This document shows positions 8,402 through 15,384 of a stretch of 35,564 nt of DNA, in pieces. Position 1 is the stretch's first letter, and each line of letters begins with the position of its first letter. Origin of the DNA: Lysobacter sp. (GTDB lineage: Bacteria > Pseudomonadota > Gammaproteobacteria > Xanthomonadales > Xanthomonadaceae); assembly GCA_008015835.1 (NCBI GenBank), contig SSGH01000050.1, positions 1 through 35,564 of the forward strand. The letters run 5' to 3'. The notes beneath the pieces are model-generated. The model was not told the origin of the DNA and searched no databases. It worked only from the letters and a program-made list of their open reading frames with translations. A program made the position numbers and the translations under genes.

Positions 8402-8492
8402 TGCCTACGCAGTGCTTCGCTATCGCAGTGCGGGTAAGGCGCAGTGCGGGCAAAAGAACACCTCGCCAATGCCGCGACGACGACGCAAGCGA

Positions 8493-8700
8493 CTGTCTCC
8501 TCGTTGTGCGGGGAGAAGGAGCGCGTCATGAGTTTGGGGAAGCGATGCAATTTCCCTCTCCCCGCTTGCGGGGAGAGGGTGGCCGAAGGCCGGGAGAGGG
8601 GCGCTTTTCGTGACGGATCACGGCGGCCAGCCTGACATGTCGCCGTGGCCCCTCATCTCGTCGCTGCGCGCCACCTTCTCCCCGCTGTGCGGGGAGAAGG
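8493..8700. repeat. Three copies of a REP-like palindrome (CTCCCCGC...GCGGGGAG)
   Basis: Copy 1 at 8493-8519 has a degenerate left arm. Copy 2 is perfect: CCCTCTCCCCGC 8554-8565 and GCGGGGAGAGGG 8568-8579, followed by a small GGCC-GAA-GGCC hairpin and another GGGAGAGGGG. Copy 3 is perfect: CCTTCTCCCCGC 8674-8685 and GCGGGGAGAAGG 8689-8700. Extragenic palindromes of this type are common in GC-rich proteobacteria; they can stabilise RNA ends or act as dispersed repeats. Confidence 0.8.
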
Positions 8701-8734
8701 AACGCGTTTTTCCGCACCTCGTCCCTCGCGTCTT

Positions 8735-8755
8735 GCTCCTCGCTCCTCGCTCCTC
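8735..8755. repeat. Short 7-bp tandem repeat, three units
   Basis: GCTCCTC occurs three times in direct succession at 8735, 8742 and 8749, in non-coding DNA. Confidence 0.8.
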
Positions 8756-8912
8756 GCTTATCGCGCACAGCGCTAACGCGGGGCGCATCGCACTTGGGCG
8801 CGCATCGGCACGCGAGGCGATGCCTACACGCGCACCGCGTCGGCCCGGCATGCAGGGAAAAGAAACAGCGCGGAGCCGCGTGCCGGACGTGCGATCGGGG
8901 ACTAACGCCCGT

Positions 8913-9662
8913 TCATTCTTTCGGCGCGCTCGCGCCGTCGTAGCGCACCGCCGTCGCGCCGGTCACTTCGCCGATGCGCGCGCTGCGATGCACGTACAGA
9001 TTGACTTCGCGCTTGAACACCAACGCGCCTTCCACCACCGCGTCCTGCGCGACGATGATCCGCGGCTTGCGCTTGCCGCCGACGTTCACTGGGGTCCAGT
9101 TGCCCGTCGGTTTTTCGACGGTGATGCCGCCGCGCACGTGCGAACCGACGCCGACGGTGATGTCGCCGTTCACGGTGGCGATGCCGCCCTGCAGGTCGAC
9201 GTCGACCAGGCCGATCGCGCCGTTCACCGTTTCGATGCCTTTGCCGATCGCGCTGCCGCGATCGACGAACACGCTGCCGTTCACGGTGTCGATGCCGCCG
9301 ATGCGCGCGCGCTGGCCGAGGCGGATGCTGCCGTTCACGGTTTCGAGATCGCGGGCCTGCACGTTGTCGTCTAGGCGGATGCTGCCGTTGACGGTTTCGG
9401 CGTCGCCGACCTGCGCGCCGGATTCCAGATGCACGCTGCCGTTGACGGTCGCCACGCCGTCGGCCTTGGCGCCGGCTTCGACGCGGATGCTGCCGTTCAC
9501 GGTGTTCAGGTCGCCGTAGGTTTCGCCGGCGTGCGCGGTGATGCTGCCCATCACTTTGTCGACGTCCTTGCCGCCCGCGAGCGCGGTGGGCGCGGCGAGG
9601 ACGGCCGCGAGGGCGAGTGCGCAAGCGAACGAAAGGCGAGCGGGGACGATAGCGTGGCGCAT
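8913..9662 (-). CDS. Secreted TVNGS-repeat protein, predicted beta-helix (bactofilin-like)
   Basis: 249 residues from the ATG at 9662, which follows GAGG at eight bases; the frame upstream overlaps the gpmI start region and is not credible. A Sec signal peptide ends near APTALA. Residues ~45-170 contain seven copies of a motif TVNGS(I/V/A/D) at 17-19 residue spacing, with intervening GA, DA and LE turns. This is the pattern of a right-handed beta-helix as in bactofilins and related polymer-forming proteins, but here the protein is exported rather than cytoplasmic. The C-terminal part continues strand-like (PRIIVAQDAVVEGALVF, VNLYVHRSARIGEV). A structural or surface role is inferred; no catalytic motif is seen. 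The gene is divergent from gpmI with 145 bases between starts. Confidence 0.75.
   Translation of the reverse strand: MRHAIVPARLSFACALALAAVLAAPTALAGGKDVDKVMGSITAHAGETYGDLNTVNGSIRVEAGAKADGVATVNGSVHLESGAQVGDAETVNGSIRLDDNVQARDLETVNGSIRLGQRARIGGIDTVNGSVFVDRGSAIGKGIETVNGAIGLVDVDLQGGIATVNGDITVGVGSHVRGGITVEKPTGNWTPVNVGGKRKPRIIVAQDAVVEGALVFKREVNLYVHRSARIGEVTGATAVRYDGASAPKE
9165..9510 (-). repeat. Seven degenerate coding repeats (TVNGS units)
   Basis: The complement of a GCCGTT(C/G)AC(G/C)GT core appears near 9171, 9220, 9273, 9331, 9385, 9437 and 9491, at 49-58 base spacing, encoding the TVNG motif each time. Confidence 0.8.
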
Positions 9663-9724
9663 GGTGCGGACCTCATGAGATCGGGAGGGAGGTTCCCGGT
9701 CCGGCCAGAATGCGACCGCATGCG

Positions 9725-9730
9725 TACAAT
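9725..9730 (+). promoter_or_regulatory. Possible -10 element upstream of gpmI
   Basis: TACAAT preceded by TGCG, just before the 15-bp repeats. No convincing -35 hexamer lies 16-18 bases upstream. Confidence 0.35.
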
Positions 9731-9740
9731 CGCATCTATC

Positions 9741-9815
9741 CGAAGTCACGCCGCCCGAAGTCATGCCATCCGAAGCGATGCCGTCTAAAGCGATGCCGTC
9801 CGAAGCGATGCCCTC
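9741..9815 (+). repeat. Five 15-bp tandem repeats spanning the gpmI start
   Basis: The units CGAAGTCACGCCGCC, CGAAGTCATGCCATC, CGAAGCGATGCCGTC, TAAAGCGATGCCGTC and CGAAGCGATGCCCTC are directly adjacent. Four contain an ATG in the gpmI frame (9763, 9778, 9793, 9808), and the 15-bp period keeps frame. Confidence 0.9.
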
Positions 9816-11367
9816 GACGCCGCCCAAACCCGTGGTGCTGTTGATTCTGGACGGTTGGGGCCATCGCGAAGACCCGACGGATAACGCCCTGGCCCTGGCA
9901 GACCTTCCGAATTGGCGGCGCCTGTGGGCCGAGCGCCCGCATACGCTGATCCACACCGAAGGCCGTCACGTCGGCCTGCCGGACGGGCAGATGGGCAATT
10001 CCGAGGTCGGGCACATGAACCTCGGCGCCGGCCGCATCGTCTATCAGGACCTCACGCGGATCGACGCCGCGATCGAAGACGGCAGTTTCTTCGCCAACGC
10101 CGAACTGCGCGCCGCCTGCGCGGCGGCGAAGGCGGCCGGCGGCACGCTGCACGTCATGGGCCTGATGTCGCCCGGCGGCGTACACAGCCACGAATCCCAT
10201 ATTTTCGCGATGCTCGACCTCGCCGCGCGCGAAGGCGTACCGCGGGTCGCGGTGCATGCCTTTCTCGACGGTCGCGATATGCCGCCGCGTTCGGCCGAGC
10301 CCAGCCTGCGCGCGCTGCAGGCGCGATGCGACGCCGTCGGCAACGCCCGCGTCGCCACCGTCGGCGGCCGCTATTTCGCGATGGATCGCGATAAACGCTG
10401 GGATCGTCTGCGCAGCGCCTGGGACGCGATCGTCGAGGCGCAGGCCGAACATCGCGCGCCAGAAGCGACCACCGCGCTGCACGAGGCCTACGCCCGCGGC
10501 GAGAACGACGAGTTCGTCGCCCCGACCGTGCTGGACGGCGCGGCGCCCATGCGCGACGGCGATGCGGTGGTGTTCATGAACTTCCGCGCCGACCGCGCGC
10601 GGCAGCTCACCGCCGCGTTCGTGGCGCCGGACTTCGACGGTTTCGCCGCGCAATCGCCGCCCGCGCGGCGTCCCACGCTGTCGCGTTTCGTGTGTTTGAG
10701 CGAGTACGACGCGAAATTGTCGGCGCCGGTCGCGTTCGGTCCCGACGATCTGCGCAACACGTTCGGCGATTGGTTGGCCGCGCACGGCAAAACTCAACTG
10801 CGCATCGCCGAAACCGAGAAATATGCGCACGTCACGTTCTTCTTCAGCGGCGGACGCGAAGACCCGTACGCAGGCGAGGAGCGCATTCTGGTGCCTAGCC
10901 CGCGCGTCGCGACCTACGACCTGCAGCCGGAAATGAGCTGCCCGGAAGTCACCGAGAAGCTGACCGCGGCGATTCGCTCCGGTCGTTTCGACGCGGTGAT
11001 CTGCAACTTGGCGAATCCCGACATGGTCGGGCACACCGGCGATCTGCAGGCGGCGATCCGAGCCGCCGAAGCGGTCGATGTCGCGATCGGCGCGGTGGAG
11101 GCCGCGGTGCGCGAGGTCGGCGGCGCGCTGCTGATCACCGCCGATCACGGCAATCTGGAAATGATGCGCGACCCCGAGACCGGGCAGCCGCATACGTCGC
11201 ACACGGTCGGACCGGTGCCGTTCGTCTACGTCGGCCGCGACGCCGAGTCCGCGCACGCGCGGCTGCGCGCGGGCGGCGCGCTGCGCGATGTCGCGCCGAC
11301 GCTGCTGGCGTTGCTCGGGTTGCCGCCGCCGGACGAGATGACCGGCCGCAGCCTGCTGATCGCGTGA
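9808..11367 (+). CDS. gpmI: 2,3-bisphosphoglycerate-independent phosphoglycerate mutase
   Basis: 519 residues from the ATG at 9808, close to the usual ~515. The Mn-dependent enzyme interconverts 3- and 2-phosphoglycerate in glycolysis and gluconeogenesis through a phosphoserine. Seen: VVLLILDGWGHREDPTDNA (metal site), DGQMGNSEVGHMNLGAGR with the nucleophilic Ser, GLMSPGGVHSHESH, AFLDGRDMPPRSA, FMNFRADRARQLT, CNLANPDMVGHTG, ITADHGNLEMM and HTSHTVGPVPF, i.e. the full set of metal and substrate residues. Three further in-frame ATGs precede 9808 within the 15-bp repeats and would add up to 15 residues (MPSEA units); the last ATG is preferred because it fits the family N-terminus. The stop overlaps a GTG of the envC frame, and gpmI-envC order is also known in Escherichia coli. 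Confidence 0.96.
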   Translation: MPSTPPKPVVLLILDGWGHREDPTDNALALADLPNWRRLWAERPHTLIHTEGRHVGLPDGQMGNSEVGHMNLGAGRIVYQDLTRIDAAIEDGSFFANAELRAACAAAKAAGGTLHVMGLMSPGGVHSHESHIFAMLDLAAREGVPRVAVHAFLDGRDMPPRSAEPSLRALQARCDAVGNARVATVGGRYFAMDRDKRWDRLRSAWDAIVEAQAEHRAPEATTALHEAYARGENDEFVAPTVLDGAAPMRDGDAVVFMNFRADRARQLTAAFVAPDFDGFAAQSPPARRPTLSRFVCLSEYDAKLSAPVAFGPDDLRNTFGDWLAAHGKTQLRIAETEKYAHVTFFFSGGREDPYAGEERILVPSPRVATYDLQPEMSCPEVTEKLTAAIRSGRFDAVICNLANPDMVGHTGDLQAAIRAAEAVDVAIGAVEAAVREVGGALLITADHGNLEMMRDPETGQPHTSHTVGPVPFVYVGRDAESAHARLRAGGALRDVAPTLLALLGLPPPDEMTGRSLLIA

Positions 11368-11381
11368 CGAGGCCTCGACGG

Positions 11382-12692
11382 ATGCGCGCGCGCAGGGCGG
11401 CTTCTCGACGCGCGGGCTTGCGGGCGGGGTCGATCGCGATTCTTGTTGCCTTGCTGTGCGCGGTCGTCGCCGTCGGTATCGCGGCGGCGCAAAGCGGCGG
11501 CGGCACGCGCGATGCGCAGCGGCGGTTGGAGACGCTGCAGCGCGAATTGAAGGATGTCGCCGCCGAACGGCGCGCGCTGGAAGATCGACGCGGCGAAGCC
11601 AGCCGCGCGCTGCGGCGGATGGACGAGCGTTTGGCCGATTCCAGCCGGGCCCTGAGCGCGACCGAAAGCGCGTTGGTGCGCGAACAGCACGCGCTGCAGG
11701 AACTCGACGCCCGCCGCACGATCCTGCGCGCGCAGGAAGCCGAGCATCGCCGCGCGCTGGCCGCGCTGTTGCGCGCGGCCTACGCCCAAGGCGAGCGCGC
11801 GCCGCTGGCGTTGGCCTTGGCGCAGGACCGCATCGCCGACGCCGATCGACAACTCACGTACTACGGCTATCTGCAGCGCGACCGCCTCAGCCGCACCCGC
11901 GCGCTCGCCGCCGAATTGGCCGAGTTGGCGCGCGTGGAGCGGCAGATCGTCGAAAAGCGCAGCGCGCTCGATGCCGCCCGCGCCGAACGCGCGCGACAAC
12001 AGGCGGCGCTGAGCCGCGATCGCGCCGCGCACGCGGCGGAGCTGGCGACCTTGGAGCGCCGCTACACCGATCGCCGAGCGCGCGAACGCGCGCTGGGCAG
12101 CGACGCCAAAGCGCTGCAGGCGGTGGTCGAGCGGCTGCGCGCCGCCGCCGCGCGCGCCGCCGCGGAGCGGGCCGCCGCCGAGCGCGCGGCGAAGGCGGCG
12201 GCGCGCAAGAACGCGAACGCCGGCGCCGCCGGCCGCGCCGGGACGGGCAAACGCGGCGCCGAACCCAGCGCAACGCCGCCGCGGCAGACCGCGACCGCCG
12301 CTCCGGTGCGCGTCGGCGGTTACGGTTGGCCGGCGTCGGGAAACCTGCTGGCGGGTTTCGGCGGACGCATGCCGGACGGCCGCACCAGCAACGGCTTATG
12401 GATCGGCGCCGGGCTGGGATCCCCGGTGCGCGCGGTGGCCGACGGCACCGTGGTGTTCGCCGAATGGATGACGGGCTACGGCCTGATTCTGATCGTCGAT
12501 CACGGCAACGGCACGCTCAGCCTGTACGCGCACAACGAATCGTTGCTGAAAAACCCCGGCGATACCGTGGTGCGCGGCGATGTGGTGGCGCGCGTCGGCA
12601 ATTCCGGCGGTTTGCCGCAGCCGGGGCTGTATTTCGAACTGCGCCGCAACGGGCAGCCGGTGAATCCGGCCGGGTGGCTGGGGCGGCAATGA
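11382..12692 (+). CDS. envC: Murein hydrolase activator EnvC
   Basis: 436 residues from the ATG at 11382, which follows GAGG by nine bases; a GTG at 11364 overlapping the gpmI stop is the alternative start. A signal peptide (VALLCAVVAVGIAAAQS) leads to the periplasm. A long coiled coil follows (about residues 35-260, rich in Glu/Arg/Ala heptads), then an Ala-rich linker and a C-terminal LytM/M23-like domain. The zinc ligands are missing: TSNGLWIGAGLG replaces the HxGxD motif and GLYFELR the HxH motif, as in E. coli EnvC, which is not an enzyme but activates the amidases AmiA and AmiB at the septum under FtsEX control. The conserved NPAAGWLG-type end (NPAGWLGRQ) is present. It forms an operon with gpmI and probably the S41 protease. 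Confidence 0.93.
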   Translation: MRARRAASRRAGLRAGSIAILVALLCAVVAVGIAAAQSGGGTRDAQRRLETLQRELKDVAAERRALEDRRGEASRALRRMDERLADSSRALSATESALVREQHALQELDARRTILRAQEAEHRRALAALLRAAYAQGERAPLALALAQDRIADADRQLTYYGYLQRDRLSRTRALAAELAELARVERQIVEKRSALDAARAERARQQAALSRDRAAHAAELATLERRYTDRRARERALGSDAKALQAVVERLRAAAARAAAERAAAERAAKAAARKNANAGAAGRAGTGKRGAEPSATPPRQTATAAPVRVGGYGWPASGNLLAGFGGRMPDGRTSNGLWIGAGLGSPVRAVADGTVVFAEWMTGYGLILIVDHGNGTLSLYAHNESLLKNPGDTVVRGDVVARVGNSGGLPQPGLYFELRRNGQPVNPAGWLGRQ

Positions 12693-12861
12693 ACCGCGCC
12701 GTCGCGTCGGCGCGCGCTGCGCGACGCTGCGACGAACGACCCGACGCGAAGCGCCGAAACCGAGCGCCTCGACGAAGCCCGTAGGACAGGCGACACCGCG
12801 CCCGAACTCGGGGTACTCTCCGGGAGTCGTAATGCACATCGTCCGTCTCATGGAGTTCCGC

Positions 12862-14199
12862 ATGGCTCGCGCCCCGTTCCGTCCGCTCCCGCGCCGCGCG
12901 CTCGCGCGTTCCCTTCGCGCCGCGCTGCTGCTGTGCTGCGCGGCGCTGGCCGGGCCCGTCTTCGCGCAGAACGACGAGAAGCGGCCGAGCAAGAACGAAG
13001 ACGACGCGAGCAAACTCCCGATCGAGGAAATCCGCCGCTACGTCAATGTCTACAACGTGGTGAAGCAGGCCTACGTCGAACCGATCGAAGACCGCAAACT
13101 GATGCAATCGGCCATTCGCGGTTTGTTGCTCGATCTGGACCCGCACAGCGCCTATCTGCCGAAACCCGACGCCGACGCCTTCGTCGAAGACAGCGACGGC
13201 GCCTACGACGGCATCGGCGTGGAAGTGCAGCAGCAGCCCGACGGCAGCATTCTGGTGATCGCGCCGATCGACGACACGCCCGCGGCGAAAGCCGGCGTGA
13301 AAGCGGGCGACCTCATCATCGCCGTCGACGGCAAGGCGCTGACGCCCGAAATCGCCGACGGCAATCCGCTGCGCGGCGCGCCCGGCACTAAAACCGTATT
13401 GACCGTGCAGCGCGAAGGCGCGCCCAAGCCGCTGCAGATCACGGTGCAACGCGAAACCATTCGCGTCGGCAGCGTGCGCGGGCGCATGCTCGAACCCGGC
13501 TACGGCTACATCCGCGTCAGCGCGTTCCAAGCCGACACCGCCAAAGACTTCAACGCGCAGTTGCTGAAGCTGCAGACGGAGGCCGCAGGCAAAGGCTTGC
13601 GCGGTTTGGTGCTGGATCTGCGCAGCAATCCCGGCGGTTTGTTGACCTCCGCGGTGCAGATCGCCGACGACTTGCTCGAGAAAGGCAAGATCGTCAGCAC
13701 GCGAGGCCGGATTTCGCTCGGCGACGCCGAATTCAATGCGACGCCGGGCGATTTGCTGCGCGGCGCGCCGCTCGCGGTGGTGATCGACGCCGGCTCCGCC
13801 AGCGCCTCGGAAGTGCTGGCCGCCGCCTTGCGCGATAACCAACGCGCCACGCTGGTGGGCAGCCGCACCTTCGGCAAAGGCTCGGTGCAGACCGTGCTGC
13901 CGCTGGACAACGGCGACTCGGTGAAACTCACCACCGCGCGCTACTACACGCCCAGCGGCAAATCGATCCAAGCGCGCGGCATCGATCCCGACGTGCTGCT
14001 CAAACCCGACGCCACCGTGAAAGGCGCGCGCAGCGATATTTCCGAAGCGGGATTGCCCGGACATTTGCGCGGCGATCAAGAAGCCGCGGGCGTCGGCAAC
14101 GGCGACGTGCTCGAAGGCGACGCGCCGATCGCGGCCGCGCTGCAGCAGTTGAAGAAAACCGTCGCGGCGTTGCCCGACGCGCAGCCCGAGCGGCGCTGA
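12862..14199 (+). CDS. ctpA: S41 family C-terminal processing protease
   Basis: 445 residues from the ATG at 12862, with GGAG six bases upstream; two upstream in-frame ATGs lack a site. A signal peptide ends near GPVFA. Then come an N-terminal cap (IEEIRRYVNVYNVVKQAYVE), a PDZ domain (GIGVEVQQQPDGSILVIAPI, PAAKAGVKAGDLIIAVDGK) and the protease domain. The catalytic Ser is in AGSASASEVL (Ser314) and the general-base Lys in TFGKGSVQ (Lys339); the 25-residue spacing matches the D1 protease pair. The family trims C-termini of periplasmic proteins, often cell-wall hydrolases, which fits its place next to envC. The 169-base gap to envC leaves open whether it has its own promoter. The C-terminal ~60 residues look like a flexible tail. 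Confidence 0.93.
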   Translation: MARAPFRPLPRRALARSLRAALLLCCAALAGPVFAQNDEKRPSKNEDDASKLPIEEIRRYVNVYNVVKQAYVEPIEDRKLMQSAIRGLLLDLDPHSAYLPKPDADAFVEDSDGAYDGIGVEVQQQPDGSILVIAPIDDTPAAKAGVKAGDLIIAVDGKALTPEIADGNPLRGAPGTKTVLTVQREGAPKPLQITVQRETIRVGSVRGRMLEPGYGYIRVSAFQADTAKDFNAQLLKLQTEAAGKGLRGLVLDLRSNPGGLLTSAVQIADDLLEKGKIVSTRGRISLGDAEFNATPGDLLRGAPLAVVIDAGSASASEVLAAALRDNQRATLVGSRTFGKGSVQTVLPLDNGDSVKLTTARYYTPSGKSIQARGIDPDVLLKPDATVKGARSDISEAGLPGHLRGDQEAAGVGNGDVLEGDAPIAAALQQLKKTVAALPDAQPERR

Positions 14200-14406
14200 C
14201 GACGCGTCCTCGCAACATCGTCGTCGTTGCGATGCGCGCGACGACGGGTCGCCTTACGCATCGATGCAGGATGCGTCGCTGAGCGCTTCGTCGCATTCGT
14301 CGGCGACCTCGCGATTCGCGCGCGCCGCTTCTGCGGTCGCTCGACGCCGCGCATGACCATCGGCACCCTGACGCACGGCCCATTCATCCGGGCTTCAGCG
14401 GCTGGC

Positions 14407-14412
14407 TATGAT
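14407..14412 (+). promoter_or_regulatory. Possible -10 element upstream of the ABC transporter operon
   Basis: TATGAT lies about 70 bases before the GTG start, with a weak TTCATC 18 bases upstream. Nothing else is evident in the 281-base gap after the S41 protease gene. Confidence 0.3.
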
Positions 14413-14480
14413 CGACGCGCCGATCCGGTTCGCGGATCGTCCTCATCCATCCCCACCGCACCCCGCATGCAGAGGCGCCC

Positions 14481-15374
14481 GTGCTCGTCATTCGCGATTT
14501 GAATAAAACCTACGCTAACGGCGTGCGCGCGCTCGACGGCGTCACGCTCGACATCCCGCGCGGCATGTTCGGGCTGTTGGGGCCGAACGGCGCCGGTAAA
14601 TCCTCGCTGATGCGCACCTTGGCGACGCTGCAGGAGGCCGACAGCGGCACCGCGACGTTCGAAGACGGCAAGGGCGGCAGCATCGACGTGTTGCGCGATA
14701 AAGATGCGGTGCGTCGGCAGCTCGGCTATTTGCCGCAGGATTTCGGCGTCTATCCGAAAGTCAGCGCGCTCGATCTGCTCGAACATTTCGCCGTGCTCAA
14801 AGGCTTGACCGATCGCAAGCAGCGGCGCGACATCGTCGACGGTCTGCTGCGTCAAGTGAATTTGTGGGATGTGCGCAAACGCAAACTCGGCGGGTTCTCC
14901 GGCGGCATGCGTCAGCGATTCGGCATCGCGCAGGCGTTGCTCGGCAATCCGCGCTTGGTCATCGTCGACGAGCCGACCGCGGGCCTCGATCCCGAAGAAC
15001 GCAATCGCTTCCTCAATCTGCTCGCCGAGATCGGCGAGAACGTCGCGGTGATTCTGTCCACGCACATCGTCGAGGACGTGACCGACCTCTGCCCGAACAT
15101 GGCGATCATGAATAAAGGCAAGGTGTTGTTGACCGGGCGCCCCGCCGACGCCATCGCCGAGTTGGAAGGCCGGGTGTGGCGCAAGCGCGTCGCCAAAGAG
15201 GCGCTGCCGCAGTACGAACGGGATTTCACGCTCTTGTCGACGCGCTTGGTGGCGGGCGCGCCGGTGATTCACGTCTTCAGCGCGGAGTCGCCGGAAGAGG
15301 GGTTCGAACGGGTCGCGCCCGATCTGGAAGACGTGTACTTCCAGCGTTTGCGTCAGCACGCCAAAGCCGCCTGA
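14481..15374 (+). CDS. ABC transporter ATP-binding protein
   Basis: 297 residues; GTG start preceded by AGAGG. The ATPase of an ABC-2 type exporter. Walker A is GPNGAGKSS, the Q-loop GYLPQDFGVYPKVSALD, the signature FSGGMRQRFGIAQALLGNP, Walker B LVIVDEPTAGLD and the switch His is in STHIVEDV. The C-terminal ~80 residues (VWRKRVAKEALPQYERDF... to DLEDVYFQRLR) form the usual accessory region of ABC-2 ATPases. Ten bases separate it from the permease/M1 peptidase gene, so the pair is one operon and one transporter. The exported substrate is unknown; the fused peptidase suggests a peptide or protein-related cargo, which is inference. Confidence 0.94.
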   Translation: MLVIRDLNKTYANGVRALDGVTLDIPRGMFGLLGPNGAGKSSLMRTLATLQEADSGTATFEDGKGGSIDVLRDKDAVRRQLGYLPQDFGVYPKVSALDLLEHFAVLKGLTDRKQRRDIVDGLLRQVNLWDVRKRKLGGFSGGMRQRFGIAQALLGNPRLVIVDEPTAGLDPEERNRFLNLLAEIGENVAVILSTHIVEDVTDLCPNMAIMNKGKVLLTGRPADAIAELEGRVWRKRVAKEALPQYERDFTLLSTRLVAGAPVIHVFSAESPEEGFERVAPDLEDVYFQRLRQHAKAA

Positions 15375-15384
15375 GGAGCCCGCC

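Larger units (their letters stand above)
8343..8912. other. 570-base stretch without a credible gene
   Basis: It holds the likely M28 promoter at the left, three copies of a palindromic repeat (8493-8700) and a 7-bp GCTCCTC triplet repeat at 8735-8755. Open frames on both strands across it have no family resemblance and pass straight through the palindromes, so I regard them as chance. Confidence 0.7.

Noticed and set aside
8610-9374. 254-codon plus-strand open frame through the palindromic repeats
   Set aside because: It crosses palindromes and then runs antisense to the TVNGS-repeat gene, with no recognisable protein features.
9165-9510. Regularly spaced repeats as a CRISPR array
   Set aside because: Repeats are short, degenerate and in frame with a secreted protein; no cas genes, and the spacing encodes conserved protein turns.
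12517-14079. 520-codon minus-strand open frame antisense to envC and ctpA
   Set aside because: A shadow of the S41 protease; composition-driven, no domain.
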